The notes below the pieces were generated by a model. That model was not told the DNA's origin. It ran no database searches and saw only the letters and a list, made by a program, of their open reading frames with translations. The position numbers and the translations under genes are program-made. A DNA stretch of 64,000 nucleotides from Legionella rowbothamii. Its GTDB lineage: Bacteria; Pseudomonadota; Gammaproteobacteria; Legionellales; Legionellaceae. This document shows, one piece after another, positions 31,301-40,814 of this stretch. Location of the stretch: NCBI RefSeq assembly GCF_900639985.1, contig NZ_CAAAIM010000008.1, positions 124,001-188,000 on the forward strand, read 5' to 3'. Each line of letters begins with the position of its first letter. Position 1 is the stretch's first letter.

Positions 31301-31769
31301 AAGGAATCAACCAGAAGCCAGCATCTGCCAGCAGCTTTCCTTTCACCGCCACATGGTGTGCTGAATCTTGTGGTTGTAGGTGAAGTTATCAAATAGAGGA
31401 TCGGCATCATCCAAATCATACCAGATAGATTGGCATTGCTGGTGAAGCCAACCGCAAGACCTAGTTGGCCTTGCAGGGTTTGGGTGAGTGCTTTTTGTGC
31501 GCCCAAAACACTTCACCATCAAATAAGGCATTGCTGGATTTATGGGCTACATAAGTCTTTTCAATGTCGGTTGTTAAATAAAACGTTTGGGTGTTGCCTG
31601 CTCCTTCCCAAACAGGATCCGCGCTAAAACTACCAACCCAGGTCCATGTACGTTGCGTTGTGATAGGCCTCATAGTTCCAGCTAAAGCACTGGTGGCTAA
31701 AAAATAGCGGCCATTATGTTTACAGCAGAATCTTTGTTCATGAATACTCCTATGCATACTTAAAATCAT
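31300..31769 (-). pseudogene. Broken outer-membrane beta-barrel protein fragment
   Basis: Frames in series read WTWVGSFSADPVWEGAGNTQ, EKTYVAHKSSNALFDGEVF, LQGQLGLAVGFTSNANLSG, IWYDLDDADPLFDNFTYN and HVAVKGKLLADAGFWLIPW. Several frameshifts separate them. The order and alternating hydrophobic pattern fit a Legionella outer-membrane barrel. At about 31290 the barrel sequence stops and the propeller-type fragment begins in the same orientation, so the two relics are fused. Confidence 0.6.
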
Positions 31770-32011
31770 CCATAAAAAACAACAAGTGAGTACAACAAAA
31801 AATTTGAACTAATAAATAAAGAAAATGCGTTACAACACGCAATCATACTCAGAAACGGAAAATAAGCAGAAAAGATGCAAATGGTGCGAGCTAGAGATAA
31901 AGGGAAAACTAGCACTGATTGCCAAGAACGCTCCAGCCATTGGGACTTGTCAGCAATCCATTTTTTATATCTAATCGATAATTAATCCCTTGCATCAGCA
32001 ATCCTATCTTT

Positions 32012-32257
32012 TTACTTAGCGTTAGTGAGTGTCGAATTTTTTTGTAAAGCAATTTGAGTGGTGTAATTCATCAGCTGTCGGGATGAGCGTTTAAAGAGCA
32101 GGAAGGATAATCGCATGGTCTGTTTACAGAGGATGCAATCAAGTGGCGGAATCCATTCGCGCCGTAGGAGAAAAAAATTCGAATTACGTTGGGGTTCAGC
32201 TTCAGTTTGGCTGGTAATCAGGTGATTAATGAGGGCCCTGGGGCTGTTGCTAATCAC
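32012..32257 (-). pseudogene. C-terminal gene fragment, partner of 30258-30380
   Basis: 81 residues with PPLDCILCKQTMRLSFLLFK and a tail QIALQKNSTLTNAK. The shared ~104 bp with 30.3 kb is inverted. The upstream residues (HLITSQTEAEPQRNSNFFLL) differ from the other copy. No ribosome site; probably the remains of a duplicated mobile-element gene. Confidence 0.4.
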
Positions 32258-32286
32258 CGTGCTGTCATAATGCGCAACGATTGATG

Positions 32287-32994
32287 CTAAATAGTAAAAC
32301 CATACTGCATTTCCTCATTGTTTGTCGGTTCTCCAAAAAGAATATTTACGGAGGGGTGTAAATATTTTTTTATCCTTTCTACTTGTTCCTCATCAAAGAA
32401 ATTATTCTGCAGATCAAGTGTTTTTAAATTCTTATGCCGTGATAGATGAGAGCGAAGTGTCTCTAGCTCGTTAAGGTTTTTTTCACCCAGATAATTTTCT
32501 GAGAGCACTAACTTTTCCAGCGACGAAGGAAGTTCATCAATAATTTGACACAATAGGTCTATTGGTTGCTTATTAAAATGATTGGCTCCCAAATTTACGG
32601 AAATCAGGTTTTTATTTGTAGACAACGCTTTAAATGCGTGCACAACCTGAGGGTTTTTACTCAGTTCATTACCGTTTAAATTAATCTCAGCAACAGAAAG
32701 TAGCGAAAACAGCTGAGATAATTGGCTGGTTTCTACGATACCAAGGCAGTTATTACTCAGATCTAAAGAAGTCACCTCTACCCCACTTAAATGGAAGGCC
32801 TTTATTATTTCATCCATCCACATATATAAGTCATTTTCACTTAAATCAAGGCACTCCGTATAAGGGGGGATACTCTGAAAAGCAAACAAAATATCCTCTA
32901 AAGTTTTATTACAAAAATCATTGATGAGGTAAGATTTTTCTCGGGTAGCCGAGGGAGTAAATAAAGTAGCGTGATAGCGTGTGTATTCAAACAC
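32287..32994 (-). CDS. Leucine-rich-repeat protein, LegL-like effector candidate
   Basis: 235 residues from a GTG with a textbook ribosome site (AAGGAGGT, 6 nt spacing). From about residue 45 there are some six LRRs of the ribonuclease-inhibitor kind (CLDLSENDLYMW, SLDLSNNCLG, EINLNGNELSKN, SVNLGANHFNKQ, KLVLSENYLGEKN, TLDLQNNFFDEEQ). No signal peptide or membrane helix. The acidic C-terminal region (GEPTNNEEMQ) suits Dot/Icm signals. It is downstream of, and same strand as, the lipid-kinase-like and hydrolase genes. Confidence 0.85.
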   Translation of the reverse strand: MFEYTRYHATLFTPSATREKSYLINDFCNKTLEDILFAFQSIPPYTECLDLSENDLYMWMDEIIKAFHLSGVEVTSLDLSNNCLGIVETSQLSQLFSLLSVAEINLNGNELSKNPQVVHAFKALSTNKNLISVNLGANHFNKQPIDLLCQIIDELPSSLEKLVLSENYLGEKNLNELETLRSHLSRHKNLKTLDLQNNFFDEEQVERIKKYLHPSVNILFGEPTNNEEMQYGFTI

Positions 32995-33024
32995 TGGAAA
33001 CCTCCTTGATGATAAATAAACATT

Positions 33025-34791
33025 TTAACTTAGTTTCGCATTATTCTCGGAATGCTCATTGGGTAATACAATGGATTGACGAAGCCCCTGTACTACATCT
33101 CGAAAAGTTGTCATTCGTAATTTTTTTAAATCGAACTCAATATTATTCAGGGATTTGATGATTGATGACCCGCCGTTAAATTTATTTCCTGTCAATAACT
33201 CAATAAACTCATCTCTTGAATGCTCAACTATCTCAATAGCCTTTTTCACATCATTATTCGTCAAGGCTTCACCAACTTGGTAAAGATCGAGTCCTAATTT
33301 TTCTGCGTTTTGTTGTCCCTTGGCCTGCCCAATCAGCTGATGACGCACATCGTTTTTATATCCATCAATATAATTAATTATTTTCTGTGCTATGGCATGT
33401 GTAACAGGGATATTTGATAGTTCATTTAAACTTTGTATTTTGCTACGCACCGTAAACTGAAACACACTTCCTTGAAATGCAGGAGCCGATGGATTATCTT
33501 TTATCCAACTAAGTTCCGTATCCGCTTTAATTCTCAATGCTTCGAAGCAAGGCAAGCTTTGCACATGGTCTAAAACATCACTTATTGATGCGCCCTCTAC
33601 GAGTAAAGAACGAATAGTATGTTGAAGGGTTATTAGATTAGCCGTGTATAGAGCATCCTGGCAATTTTTAATTGTAAACAGAGCTAAATTATCAAATACC
33701 TGCTCTAATTGTCCTAATAAATCATTAAATTTAAACGTTATTTTTTCGGAAGAAAGATTATTATTGATTTCGATTAACGATTTCTGCAAGTGCTCAATAC
33801 CTTGAGTATAATGATTCTCTTGCATATCCATGATTAACTTTGAAAATTCAATCTTCGCATGTTGAATTCCCTTTTTGATAACCGCTTCATCCACCCTGCC
33901 AATTTTCGCCAAACTCCTAGCCAACTCAGGCATTACATCCAGAGAGCAAACACCAGGATAATCTCGCCATAATTTGGATGGAGCCCCACCGTTAACACCA
34001 ACTCCGGCAATTTTTTCTCGATTGATGAAATCAAGCACAGGATGTTCCGGATTTAGAACCGAGCCGCCGAAAAGACCAGGAGCATTTAATAAGTCATTAA
34101 ATGCATGTCCTAAGTCAATTCGGGCAACATGTGGCGTGTGTTGGTGCTCATCAGCTACAACTAGCATATTACCAGGATTAATGTCATGGTCGCCTAAAAT
34201 CGCGGAAATTGCTATTGCATCCACTAAACTGCTTTTCAATGGTGTCATAAGCTCGCTGCCAAAGCCAATTTTTCCAGCTGTTGAATTCTGACCAGCAATT
34301 ATACTCGCGTGTGCTTTATCAAAAGGAACCTGCTTTTTGATATAATCGTCTAAATTTAGTGCATTGGTACCAATATACTTGGAGGCAATCAAAACTCTAT
34401 TTCTTTTTTGATCATACACGAGATTTACTTCTGGGATTTCACTTTGAGTATCGATACTTTTTAATAATTCCTGACCAATACATGCCGCAATAAATTCACC
34501 TAAATTTTCTCGATCCGTACTATGAGCTTTAATGCATCTTAAATAACTATTATCAAGAATAGATGGTTTTAATTGATAGTAAGACGAACCCTCTTTAACT
34601 CGCCTACTTCCTGTAACACCTCCGGTAGAGGTTGAGGAAGAAAAATCAAAGTTATCTACGGATTTTGTTCTTATTTGCTTGTCTGATATGTGTTGTTGCA
34701 CGGTATGCGAAACAGATTGTTGATTGCTGTCTTTGTGTCTCCAAAAGTTTAGCTTTGATTTACTATCCTCATGCTCTAATTTAGTTCTCAT
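33025..34791 (-). CDS. Lipid-kinase-like (PI3K/PI4K-fold) effector candidate
   Basis: 588 residues from the ATG at 34791 (GAGGAG, 8 nt). After a Ser/Lys-rich head, residues about 70-240 look like an atypical kinase: ASKYIGTNALNLDDYI as hinge region, catalytic-loop-like GDHDINPGN (200-208) and metal-binding-like RIDLGHAF (D226). This spacing recalls Legionella phosphoinositide kinases such as the N-terminal domain of LepB and LegA5. The remaining ~350 residues are helical, with no recognised GAP or ankyrin domain. Activity and lipid specificity are inferred; the motifs are seen. Confidence 0.65.
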   Translation of the reverse strand: MRTKLEHEDSKSKLNFWRHKDSNQQSVSHTVQQHISDKQIRTKSVDNFDFSSSTSTGGVTGSRRVKEGSSYYQLKPSILDNSYLRCIKAHSTDRENLGEFIAACIGQELLKSIDTQSEIPEVNLVYDQKRNRVLIASKYIGTNALNLDDYIKKQVPFDKAHASIIAGQNSTAGKIGFGSELMTPLKSSLVDAIAISAILGDHDINPGNMLVVADEHQHTPHVARIDLGHAFNDLLNAPGLFGGSVLNPEHPVLDFINREKIAGVGVNGGAPSKLWRDYPGVCSLDVMPELARSLAKIGRVDEAVIKKGIQHAKIEFSKLIMDMQENHYTQGIEHLQKSLIEINNNLSSEKITFKFNDLLGQLEQVFDNLALFTIKNCQDALYTANLITLQHTIRSLLVEGASISDVLDHVQSLPCFEALRIKADTELSWIKDNPSAPAFQGSVFQFTVRSKIQSLNELSNIPVTHAIAQKIINYIDGYKNDVRHQLIGQAKGQQNAEKLGLDLYQVGEALTNNDVKKAIEIVEHSRDEFIELLTGNKFNGGSSIIKSLNNIEFDLKKLRMTTFRDVVQGLRQSIVLPNEHSENNAKLS

Positions 34792-35085
34792 TTTAAGGAC
34801 TCCTCTAAATGATTCAGGAAACATTCCGCCTGACTCTCAGTAAATTAGGGTGACTCTGAAGTGGATTACGCTGCCAGAGTTCCTTACTTTGTATGTTTTA
34901 AGTATATAAAAAGAACCTTTTGAAAAAATGAACGTCGCATGAACAATAGGACTAGATGCTAACGAATAAGAATAAGGTATAGCCAGGGTCCAATAAATTA
35001 ATTTTAAATAAGGCAGTCGAGAAATGGCCCCATTAAAAAAACGGAGCCAAACGATACATTTACAGATTAACTGAAAAGCGATTCA

Positions 35086-38000
35086 TTAACGCCGCGCAGA
35101 AGGTCTACTCTCCTGAACTAACGCTGATTCCGACTCCTGATTGGCAACGGTTATGTCTACGACTTTCGTGGATTGGAAGAACGTTTGCCCAGCTGATTGC
35201 CAAAACTTGGGAGTACTCTGAGTAAATAGTACAGCTAAACCAGGAATAACACCACTTAAGATAATGCTTAACACAATTAACGCATTTTTTGCGAATCGCT
35301 TCCCAGCCGCATCACGATGTGTTAACAGCGTATCCCTAGCTTCATCTAACTCCTGGTAAAATTGCTTAACCTTTTCGCTGGGTTTTTCAGCAGACTCTAG
35401 AATAGTGTACAGTGTAGCAACCTTAAAAAATTTATCTTTTAAATTTTGCACGCTGTGTTCTTCAGGCCAGTTGCTAATTTCAGCAACATGGTCTGCTAAA
35501 TGAGCAATATCATTGAGATCTAGATTAGGATTCACGTGCTGTTTTACTTTTTTTGCCAAATGTAATAAATAATCTTTGGTCAAAGGGTATAGGCTATCGT
35601 CTACGATAGTTTGAAATTTGCATTCGATCTTGATATCAAAATTCTTTCTCTCTAACTGTAATCGCTTAATTTCATCTGTTAATTGCATCACCTGTTCTGT
35701 CAGCTTATGCTGTTCAATTTCAATGATGCTTTTGTACGTTGATTGTTCAGAACTCAGTTGAGTGATTGTGGTTGTTAATTTTCTAACCTCCTGAGTTAAC
35801 GTTTCTTTCTCTGCAGTTAGAGTTCCGATTTCATTTCTTTGTTGTTCTTGTTTTGCATCTAATTCCTGAATTTTTTTACCTTGTTCCTGATTCGCCCGCA
35901 CCAACGGATCAGCCACACCCAAACAAATTGCTGCACTTGAAATTTCTTTATAAAGAGCCTCATTTTCTTTGTCAAAATACCCTTCAAGGGTCTCTAGAGC
36001 TATATTGTGATCCGCTATAAACCGAGCTGTTGCATCTACAACTTGTTTATGTCGCCCCGCTAATAGCACTTCGTGCTCTTCGTAATTAATGACGGTACTA
36101 TCGATATTTTGAAAGTCTGGAAGCGCTTTTTTAAACACATCTAGCTCGTTGCAGGTACTAATTACTTCACGAATAATATTGTCCGTTGTATAACGCTGAT
36201 TCGTTGCAATGGCCTCCACAATGAGTAAATTAGCACGATCCCTATTGGATACGTCTTGTGTTTCTTCAAATTTTATTTCCTGGAGTTGTGTAAATTTTCT
36301 TTGTAAAAATTCATTAATTTCACTCACGTTAGGATTTGTTGAGTTGAGCTCATTAAGCTGCATAATAAACAGAGTAAAATAGGTGGTTAACTTCTTGTCA
36401 GTGGGTTGTTGTTCCTTAAGTTGCTGCATTGCCCAATTTAAATCGACAACAAATTGTTTCTGCTGCATTCTATAGACTAAATCCTGATAATGCTTTTGTA
36501 GGCCCTCGTGCTTTTTCGTTAACGTATCACGTAAATTAGATCTAAATGTGTCGTAAATTGTTTGAGCAATTTCATTGTCATGGTTGGTATGAGTATACTC
36601 TGCAAACTGTTTAAATGTATTCTGAACGGCAAGATATACAGCTGCTCGCTCCTGGGTGTCGGTCAGTTTACCGTGTAAATAGGTTTGTTTTACTTCCTCA
36701 ATAATCGTACTCACTCCATCTAAGAGAAGCTCAAAACCTGCTGTTGTATATACAGCACAAGCGAGATCATCTTCAATGCAAGAATCCAATGGCGAAAGAG
36801 AGTGTTTGTTCTCATCGAGGACGCGTAGGCTGCGGTGATGTTTTGCAATCTCCAGTAAGCGCGTTACGGCTTTATCTATCGTTTGATCTAATGGAATGTT
36901 ATCACCACTTAAACCTAAGTCATGATTTAAAGACAAACGAGCATGTTCATAATTGAGAAAACGGCCACCGGGAACTGGGGGTACAATCGTTTCAAGGTAC
37001 GTGTCGTTATGTGCCTGGTAATGTACTATCCGTTGATTAGTAATTTCCCAGAAGAGTTTGAGAATGCTCTGCTCTTGGCCAAGAAAAGCATACGCAGTGT
37101 CATTGTAATGTTGATAAGCTTTTCTATTCGCGAGAATTTCATTATATAACCCAAAATAAAGGCGTTTAAAATGTTCTTTTTGAGGCTCCCCATGCTCATC
37201 AAATAATTCTTTAGTTAAATGACTAAAGGGATCATCTTCAGAACGTCGAGGGGTCATCTTAACCCCATTACGAGTCAAGAATTCAATCATTTTTACAACA
37301 GCAAGTTCCTGAACATGCGTCGTATTTGCACCATCAGGATTGGGGCAACGTTGTTGGTCAAGAAGATTTCCTGACCCGGTGCCATGATGCCCCGGTAAAC
37401 TGATTAGTTTAAATTGAGTCTCTTCTGATACCGGTTTAGGAACAATCGGTTTAAAACAGCGAGTGCGCTCATTTTCATAAATATACTGTTCATATTCTTT
37501 AACAATTTTAGGAAGCTGGTAAAAACGAGGATCGTTCCATGCAAGGGAAGAGAAATAAGTGATACCCACATAATCTCCACCAGGCACTGGATCAACGTTT
37601 AATATAGATAATTTAACACCTGCTATATTATTCTTGATTTCTTTCCAGTTTAAATACGCAAATATTTGTTGATGTGTATTCATCGCCCTTTGGGTTAGAA
37701 GACATGGGCTCTTTAATACTTCATCATTAAAATCATCTGATTGTTGTTCCATCAATGTTTGAATTCGTTCTAACTCATGGGCCACTAAAATGGCTTCAAC
37801 AGCTCCACGGCTATGAGCAATAACGTTAATGTTTGTTTCTCCTCGGCTTATTGCTTCTAGAGCAGCAGCAACACCACGGGCAATTCGATCCCCGACCTCC
37901 CTACCGAGAGTTGTTGGGCCATCGATTACCACAACTTGGTTGCTCTTAAATCGAACTGTATCATCCTTGCACGCAGTTGATTCGTTGTTAATCATCGTGG

Positions 38001-38097
38001 AAATATAACTTAAGGTCTCGGCTCGCTCATAAGCATTTTCTACTTTATTGGGAGAAAATTGCGTATCAGTTCCTAATAGAGTCAGCGTGAATGGCAT
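35086..38097 (-). CDS. Large serine-hydrolase effector candidate with coiled coil and C-terminal membrane segment
   Basis: 1003 residues. The N-terminal ~290 residues form an alpha/beta hydrolase of the DUF2235-like kind, with nucleophile in NVIAHSRGAV (S96), probable Asp in LNVDPVPGGD (D169) and His in SLPGHHGTG (H237 or H238). Lipase or esterase action is inferred. The middle is helical, residues about 735-820 are a strong coiled coil, and about 938-960 form one hydrophobic helix with a ~43-residue polar tail. This layout fits a host-membrane-anchored effector. GAGGA precedes the ATG. First of three same-strand effector-like genes. Confidence 0.75.
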   Translation of the reverse strand: MPFTLTLLGTDTQFSPNKVENAYERAETLSYISTMINNESTACKDDTVRFKSNQVVVIDGPTTLGREVGDRIARGVAAALEAISRGETNINVIAHSRGAVEAILVAHELERIQTLMEQQSDDFNDEVLKSPCLLTQRAMNTHQQIFAYLNWKEIKNNIAGVKLSILNVDPVPGGDYVGITYFSSLAWNDPRFYQLPKIVKEYEQYIYENERTRCFKPIVPKPVSEETQFKLISLPGHHGTGSGNLLDQQRCPNPDGANTTHVQELAVVKMIEFLTRNGVKMTPRRSEDDPFSHLTKELFDEHGEPQKEHFKRLYFGLYNEILANRKAYQHYNDTAYAFLGQEQSILKLFWEITNQRIVHYQAHNDTYLETIVPPVPGGRFLNYEHARLSLNHDLGLSGDNIPLDQTIDKAVTRLLEIAKHHRSLRVLDENKHSLSPLDSCIEDDLACAVYTTAGFELLLDGVSTIIEEVKQTYLHGKLTDTQERAAVYLAVQNTFKQFAEYTHTNHDNEIAQTIYDTFRSNLRDTLTKKHEGLQKHYQDLVYRMQQKQFVVDLNWAMQQLKEQQPTDKKLTTYFTLFIMQLNELNSTNPNVSEINEFLQRKFTQLQEIKFEETQDVSNRDRANLLIVEAIATNQRYTTDNIIREVISTCNELDVFKKALPDFQNIDSTVINYEEHEVLLAGRHKQVVDATARFIADHNIALETLEGYFDKENEALYKEISSAAICLGVADPLVRANQEQGKKIQELDAKQEQQRNEIGTLTAEKETLTQEVRKLTTTITQLSSEQSTYKSIIEIEQHKLTEQVMQLTDEIKRLQLERKNFDIKIECKFQTIVDDSLYPLTKDYLLHLAKKVKQHVNPNLDLNDIAHLADHVAEISNWPEEHSVQNLKDKFFKVATLYTILESAEKPSEKVKQFYQELDEARDTLLTHRDAAGKRFAKNALIVLSIILSGVIPGLAVLFTQSTPKFWQSAGQTFFQSTKVVDITVANQESESALVQESRPSARR

Positions 38098-38575
38098 AAT
38101 AATGATCCTCTACATCGTGTTAGTTGTTCAACGAGTATACTTTCCCTATACTGAAGAAAACTTTAAGCCGCCATGAATGGTTGTCATGCGTTAGGAACAT
38201 TTGGAATGACAAAAGATCAAATTAGGCTTTGTCGCGGAAAACAGATTCATGATATTACCCATAAGTGCGATCAGAGCTCCTGCATTGATTTTAAGCGAAT
38301 ATTTCAATTATATTATCACTTAAAAATCTCGGAAGGTGCCTTAGAGCAATGTGAAAATGTGATAGTAGTCTAGCTCTTTAGGCTTGTATAATGAGCGCAG
38401 TTGAAATACCTAATATGAAAGTGACCCTACTGGGTACCATAATTTATTGATAACAACATTATAATTATATATAACTAGTTTATTTATATGGTTCACTTCA
38501 TTGAGCAGCCTAGTCTATAGCTCACCAAGGCTATTAAGAACTGTATGATTATAACCTGTTTGGGATATCCGCTTA
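38098..38575. other. Gene-poor stretch with a possible lone IS/MITE terminus
   Basis: GGCTTTGTCGCGGAAAAC at 38226 matches the inner-facing terminal repeat of the 158-bp element at 61575-61732. No partner end was found nearby. The rest is AT-rich with no supported gene. Confidence 0.3.
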
Positions 38576-38920
38576 ATATGGGCACTATTAAAGTGCTATA
38601 AAATATTGGGCACGCTTTATCAAAGCCCTAACATGGTACTTTACCGCGGGTTACGACTTCTTGATAATATTCCTGTTATGCTCAAATGTCCCTACTCAGA
38701 GCACCCCTCTCTTAAAATTCTCGCAGACTTACACCACGAATATTTTTTACTCATCAACTTAATATTCCCGGTGTTATTAAGCCCTATGCACTCATTCAAC
38801 AAGGTCACCTTGCTGTTTTAGTTTTAGAAGATATCACTGGTCAGACTTTAAAGAGTTTTTACAAGAAAAGCCATTAGAACTGGACATTTTCTTCACAATC
38901 GCCTTATACCTGCAATCTAA
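38576..38920 (+). pseudogene. Relic of a protein-kinase-domain sensor (multi-domain ATPase/histidine kinase type)
   Basis: LYQSPNMVLYRGLRLLDNIPV and MLKCPYSEHPSLKILADLHH form the N lobe of the Ser/Thr kinase-like domain found in large multi-sensor kinases. After a frameshift near 38765 it continues IPGVIKPYALIQQGHLAV and LVLEDITGQTLKSF, then breaks again. Only about 110 codons of a protein normally above 1500 residues survive. It runs into the 3' end of the convergent amidohydrolase. Confidence 0.6.
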
Positions 38921-40710
38921 AATGCCCAGCAAAAACAACCACCCCATTGCCATGATTTATGCTGACAAAGAGACGATGAGTGATGGTGCTGATGGACTAA
39001 ACGTGCCGTAGAAGTAAAGAGTTTATCGCGGCTATATCCTCCATAATATTTTACAGGAGACCAGGAAGGACTTACCGGGGGTAATGGGGGATTAAATTGA
39101 AAAAACTGTTCACAAGCATGAACAACCTCCCCACCGACAACCGTCATCAGCGAATAAATATCTTTGATTTCTTCATCAGGAACCTGAAAAAAATTTTTCG
39201 ACAATACCGCAAAATCTGCTAATTGATTAGGAAGGAAGGAGCCTTTGCGTTCTTCCTCATTGGAGAACCAGGCACTTCCTTTGGTATAAAGTTCCAATGC
39301 TTTTTCTCGAGAAAGAATATTCTCTTCATGATACAGTGATTGACCTCCTATCGTTTTTCCAGTAGCGAGCCAATACAAACATAGCCATGGATTATAACTC
39401 GAAACTCGTGTCGCATCAGTTCCCATACCTACCGGAATATCGGCGTCGATAAGTTTAGTAATTGGTGGAGTTCGTAGGGTTTTTTCTTTCCCATACCGCT
39501 CACTGAAATACTCGCCTTGAAATGCCATTCTATCTTGAATTGCGATACCACCACCAAGTTTTTTCACTCGCTCAATAGACTTATCCGAAATGGTTTCGGC
39601 ATGATCAAAAAACCAATGCAATTGAGCAATGGGCGTTTCGGAATTCACTTGTTCATAAACGGTTAATGCGCGTGCAATGGACTCCTCGTAGGTTGCATGA
39701 AGTCTGAAAGGCCATTGATTTTTTGCTAAAACCTCGACCACAGGTTTTAATTGTTCTTCCATAACGTCGGGTAAGTCAGGACGAGGTTGCAGAAAATCTT
39801 CAAAATCGGCCGCGGAAAAAACGAGCATTTCCCCCGCGCCATTATGACGATAATAATCATTACCTTGTTGGTATTTTGAGATTTGTGTCCAATGCGTAAA
39901 ATCCTCTAGCTCGTGCCCTGGTTTTTGGGTGAATAGATTATAAGCGATACGCAGAGTCAGCTTATTTTCCTCATCCAGCTGTTGAATCACATCATAGTCA
40001 TCGGGGTAGTTTTGAAAACCACCACCCGCATCGATGACACTAGTAATTCCAAGACGGTTTAATTCGCGCATAAAATGTAAGGTTGAATTGATTTGATCGC
40101 TTCTGTCTAATTTAGGGCCCTGTGCCAATGCGGAGTAAAGAATAATGGCATTAGGGTGAGCAATTAACATCCCTGTGGGATTGCCTGATTTATCCCGTTG
40201 AATTTGCGTTCCTGGTATTTCCTGGGTGTTTTTGTCATAGCCAATCGCATTGAGTGCTGCTTTGTTAAGTAAGGCTCGATCGTACAAATGTAAAATAAAA
40301 ACGGGGGTCTCTTTAGAAACCGCATTGATTTCCTCTAAGGTGGGCATTCTACGTTCTTTGAATTGAAACTCCGTCCAGCCCCCAACCACACGAACCCATT
40401 GCGGAGGTGGGGTGCGAACGGCCTGCTCTTTGAGCATATACAGGGCCTCATTAAGGCTACGAATCCCATCCCAACGTAACTCCATATTAAAATTTAACCC
40501 TCCACGAATCAGATGGATATGGGAGTCATTTAAGCCTGGGATCACGGTGTTCTTATGCAAATCAATTAACTTAGTTGATGATGTTTTCAGCTTCATAATT
40601 ACGTCATCTGAACCAAATTGCACAAATCGATGATTTTTAATGGCAACAGCTGTAATTTTTTTACTAATACCTGAACCTTTAAAATTACCATTGTAATAAA
40701 TAGCATCCAT
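38917..40710 (-). CDS. Amidohydrolase, YtcJ-like family
   Basis: 597 residues. Metal-binding NDSHIHLIRGG early in the protein, FRLHATYEESI and HWFFDHAETIS in the middle, and VGMGTDATRVSSYNPW late are the amidohydrolase-3 landmarks. GAGGAG precedes the ATG. No signal peptide. The last ~30 residues (VHQHHHSSSLCQHKSW and a Trp/Cys-rich end) look foreign and overlap the kinase relic, so the native stop may have been lost and the tail extended. Substrate unknown; the isochorismatase-like gene upstream may act on the same compound. Confidence 0.85.
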   Translation of the reverse strand: MDAIYYNGNFKGSGISKKITAVAIKNHRFVQFGSDDVIMKLKTSSTKLIDLHKNTVIPGLNDSHIHLIRGGLNFNMELRWDGIRSLNEALYMLKEQAVRTPPPQWVRVVGGWTEFQFKERRMPTLEEINAVSKETPVFILHLYDRALLNKAALNAIGYDKNTQEIPGTQIQRDKSGNPTGMLIAHPNAIILYSALAQGPKLDRSDQINSTLHFMRELNRLGITSVIDAGGGFQNYPDDYDVIQQLDEENKLTLRIAYNLFTQKPGHELEDFTHWTQISKYQQGNDYYRHNGAGEMLVFSAADFEDFLQPRPDLPDVMEEQLKPVVEVLAKNQWPFRLHATYEESIARALTVYEQVNSETPIAQLHWFFDHAETISDKSIERVKKLGGGIAIQDRMAFQGEYFSERYGKEKTLRTPPITKLIDADIPVGMGTDATRVSSYNPWLCLYWLATGKTIGGQSLYHEENILSREKALELYTKGSAWFSNEEERKGSFLPNQLADFAVLSKNFFQVPDEEIKDIYSLMTVVGGEVVHACEQFFQFNPPLPPVSPSWSPVKYYGGYSRDKLFTSTARLVHQHHHSSSLCQHKSWQWGGCFCWAF

Positions 40711-40814
40711 CTTTAGGTTCTCCTCATAAGAGCCTTAAGGAATAGATTCCCCAACATAAGGGAATAATAAGAATCAGATAGCTCCTCGGCTCAATTTAAA
40801 TAATATTAAGCGCT

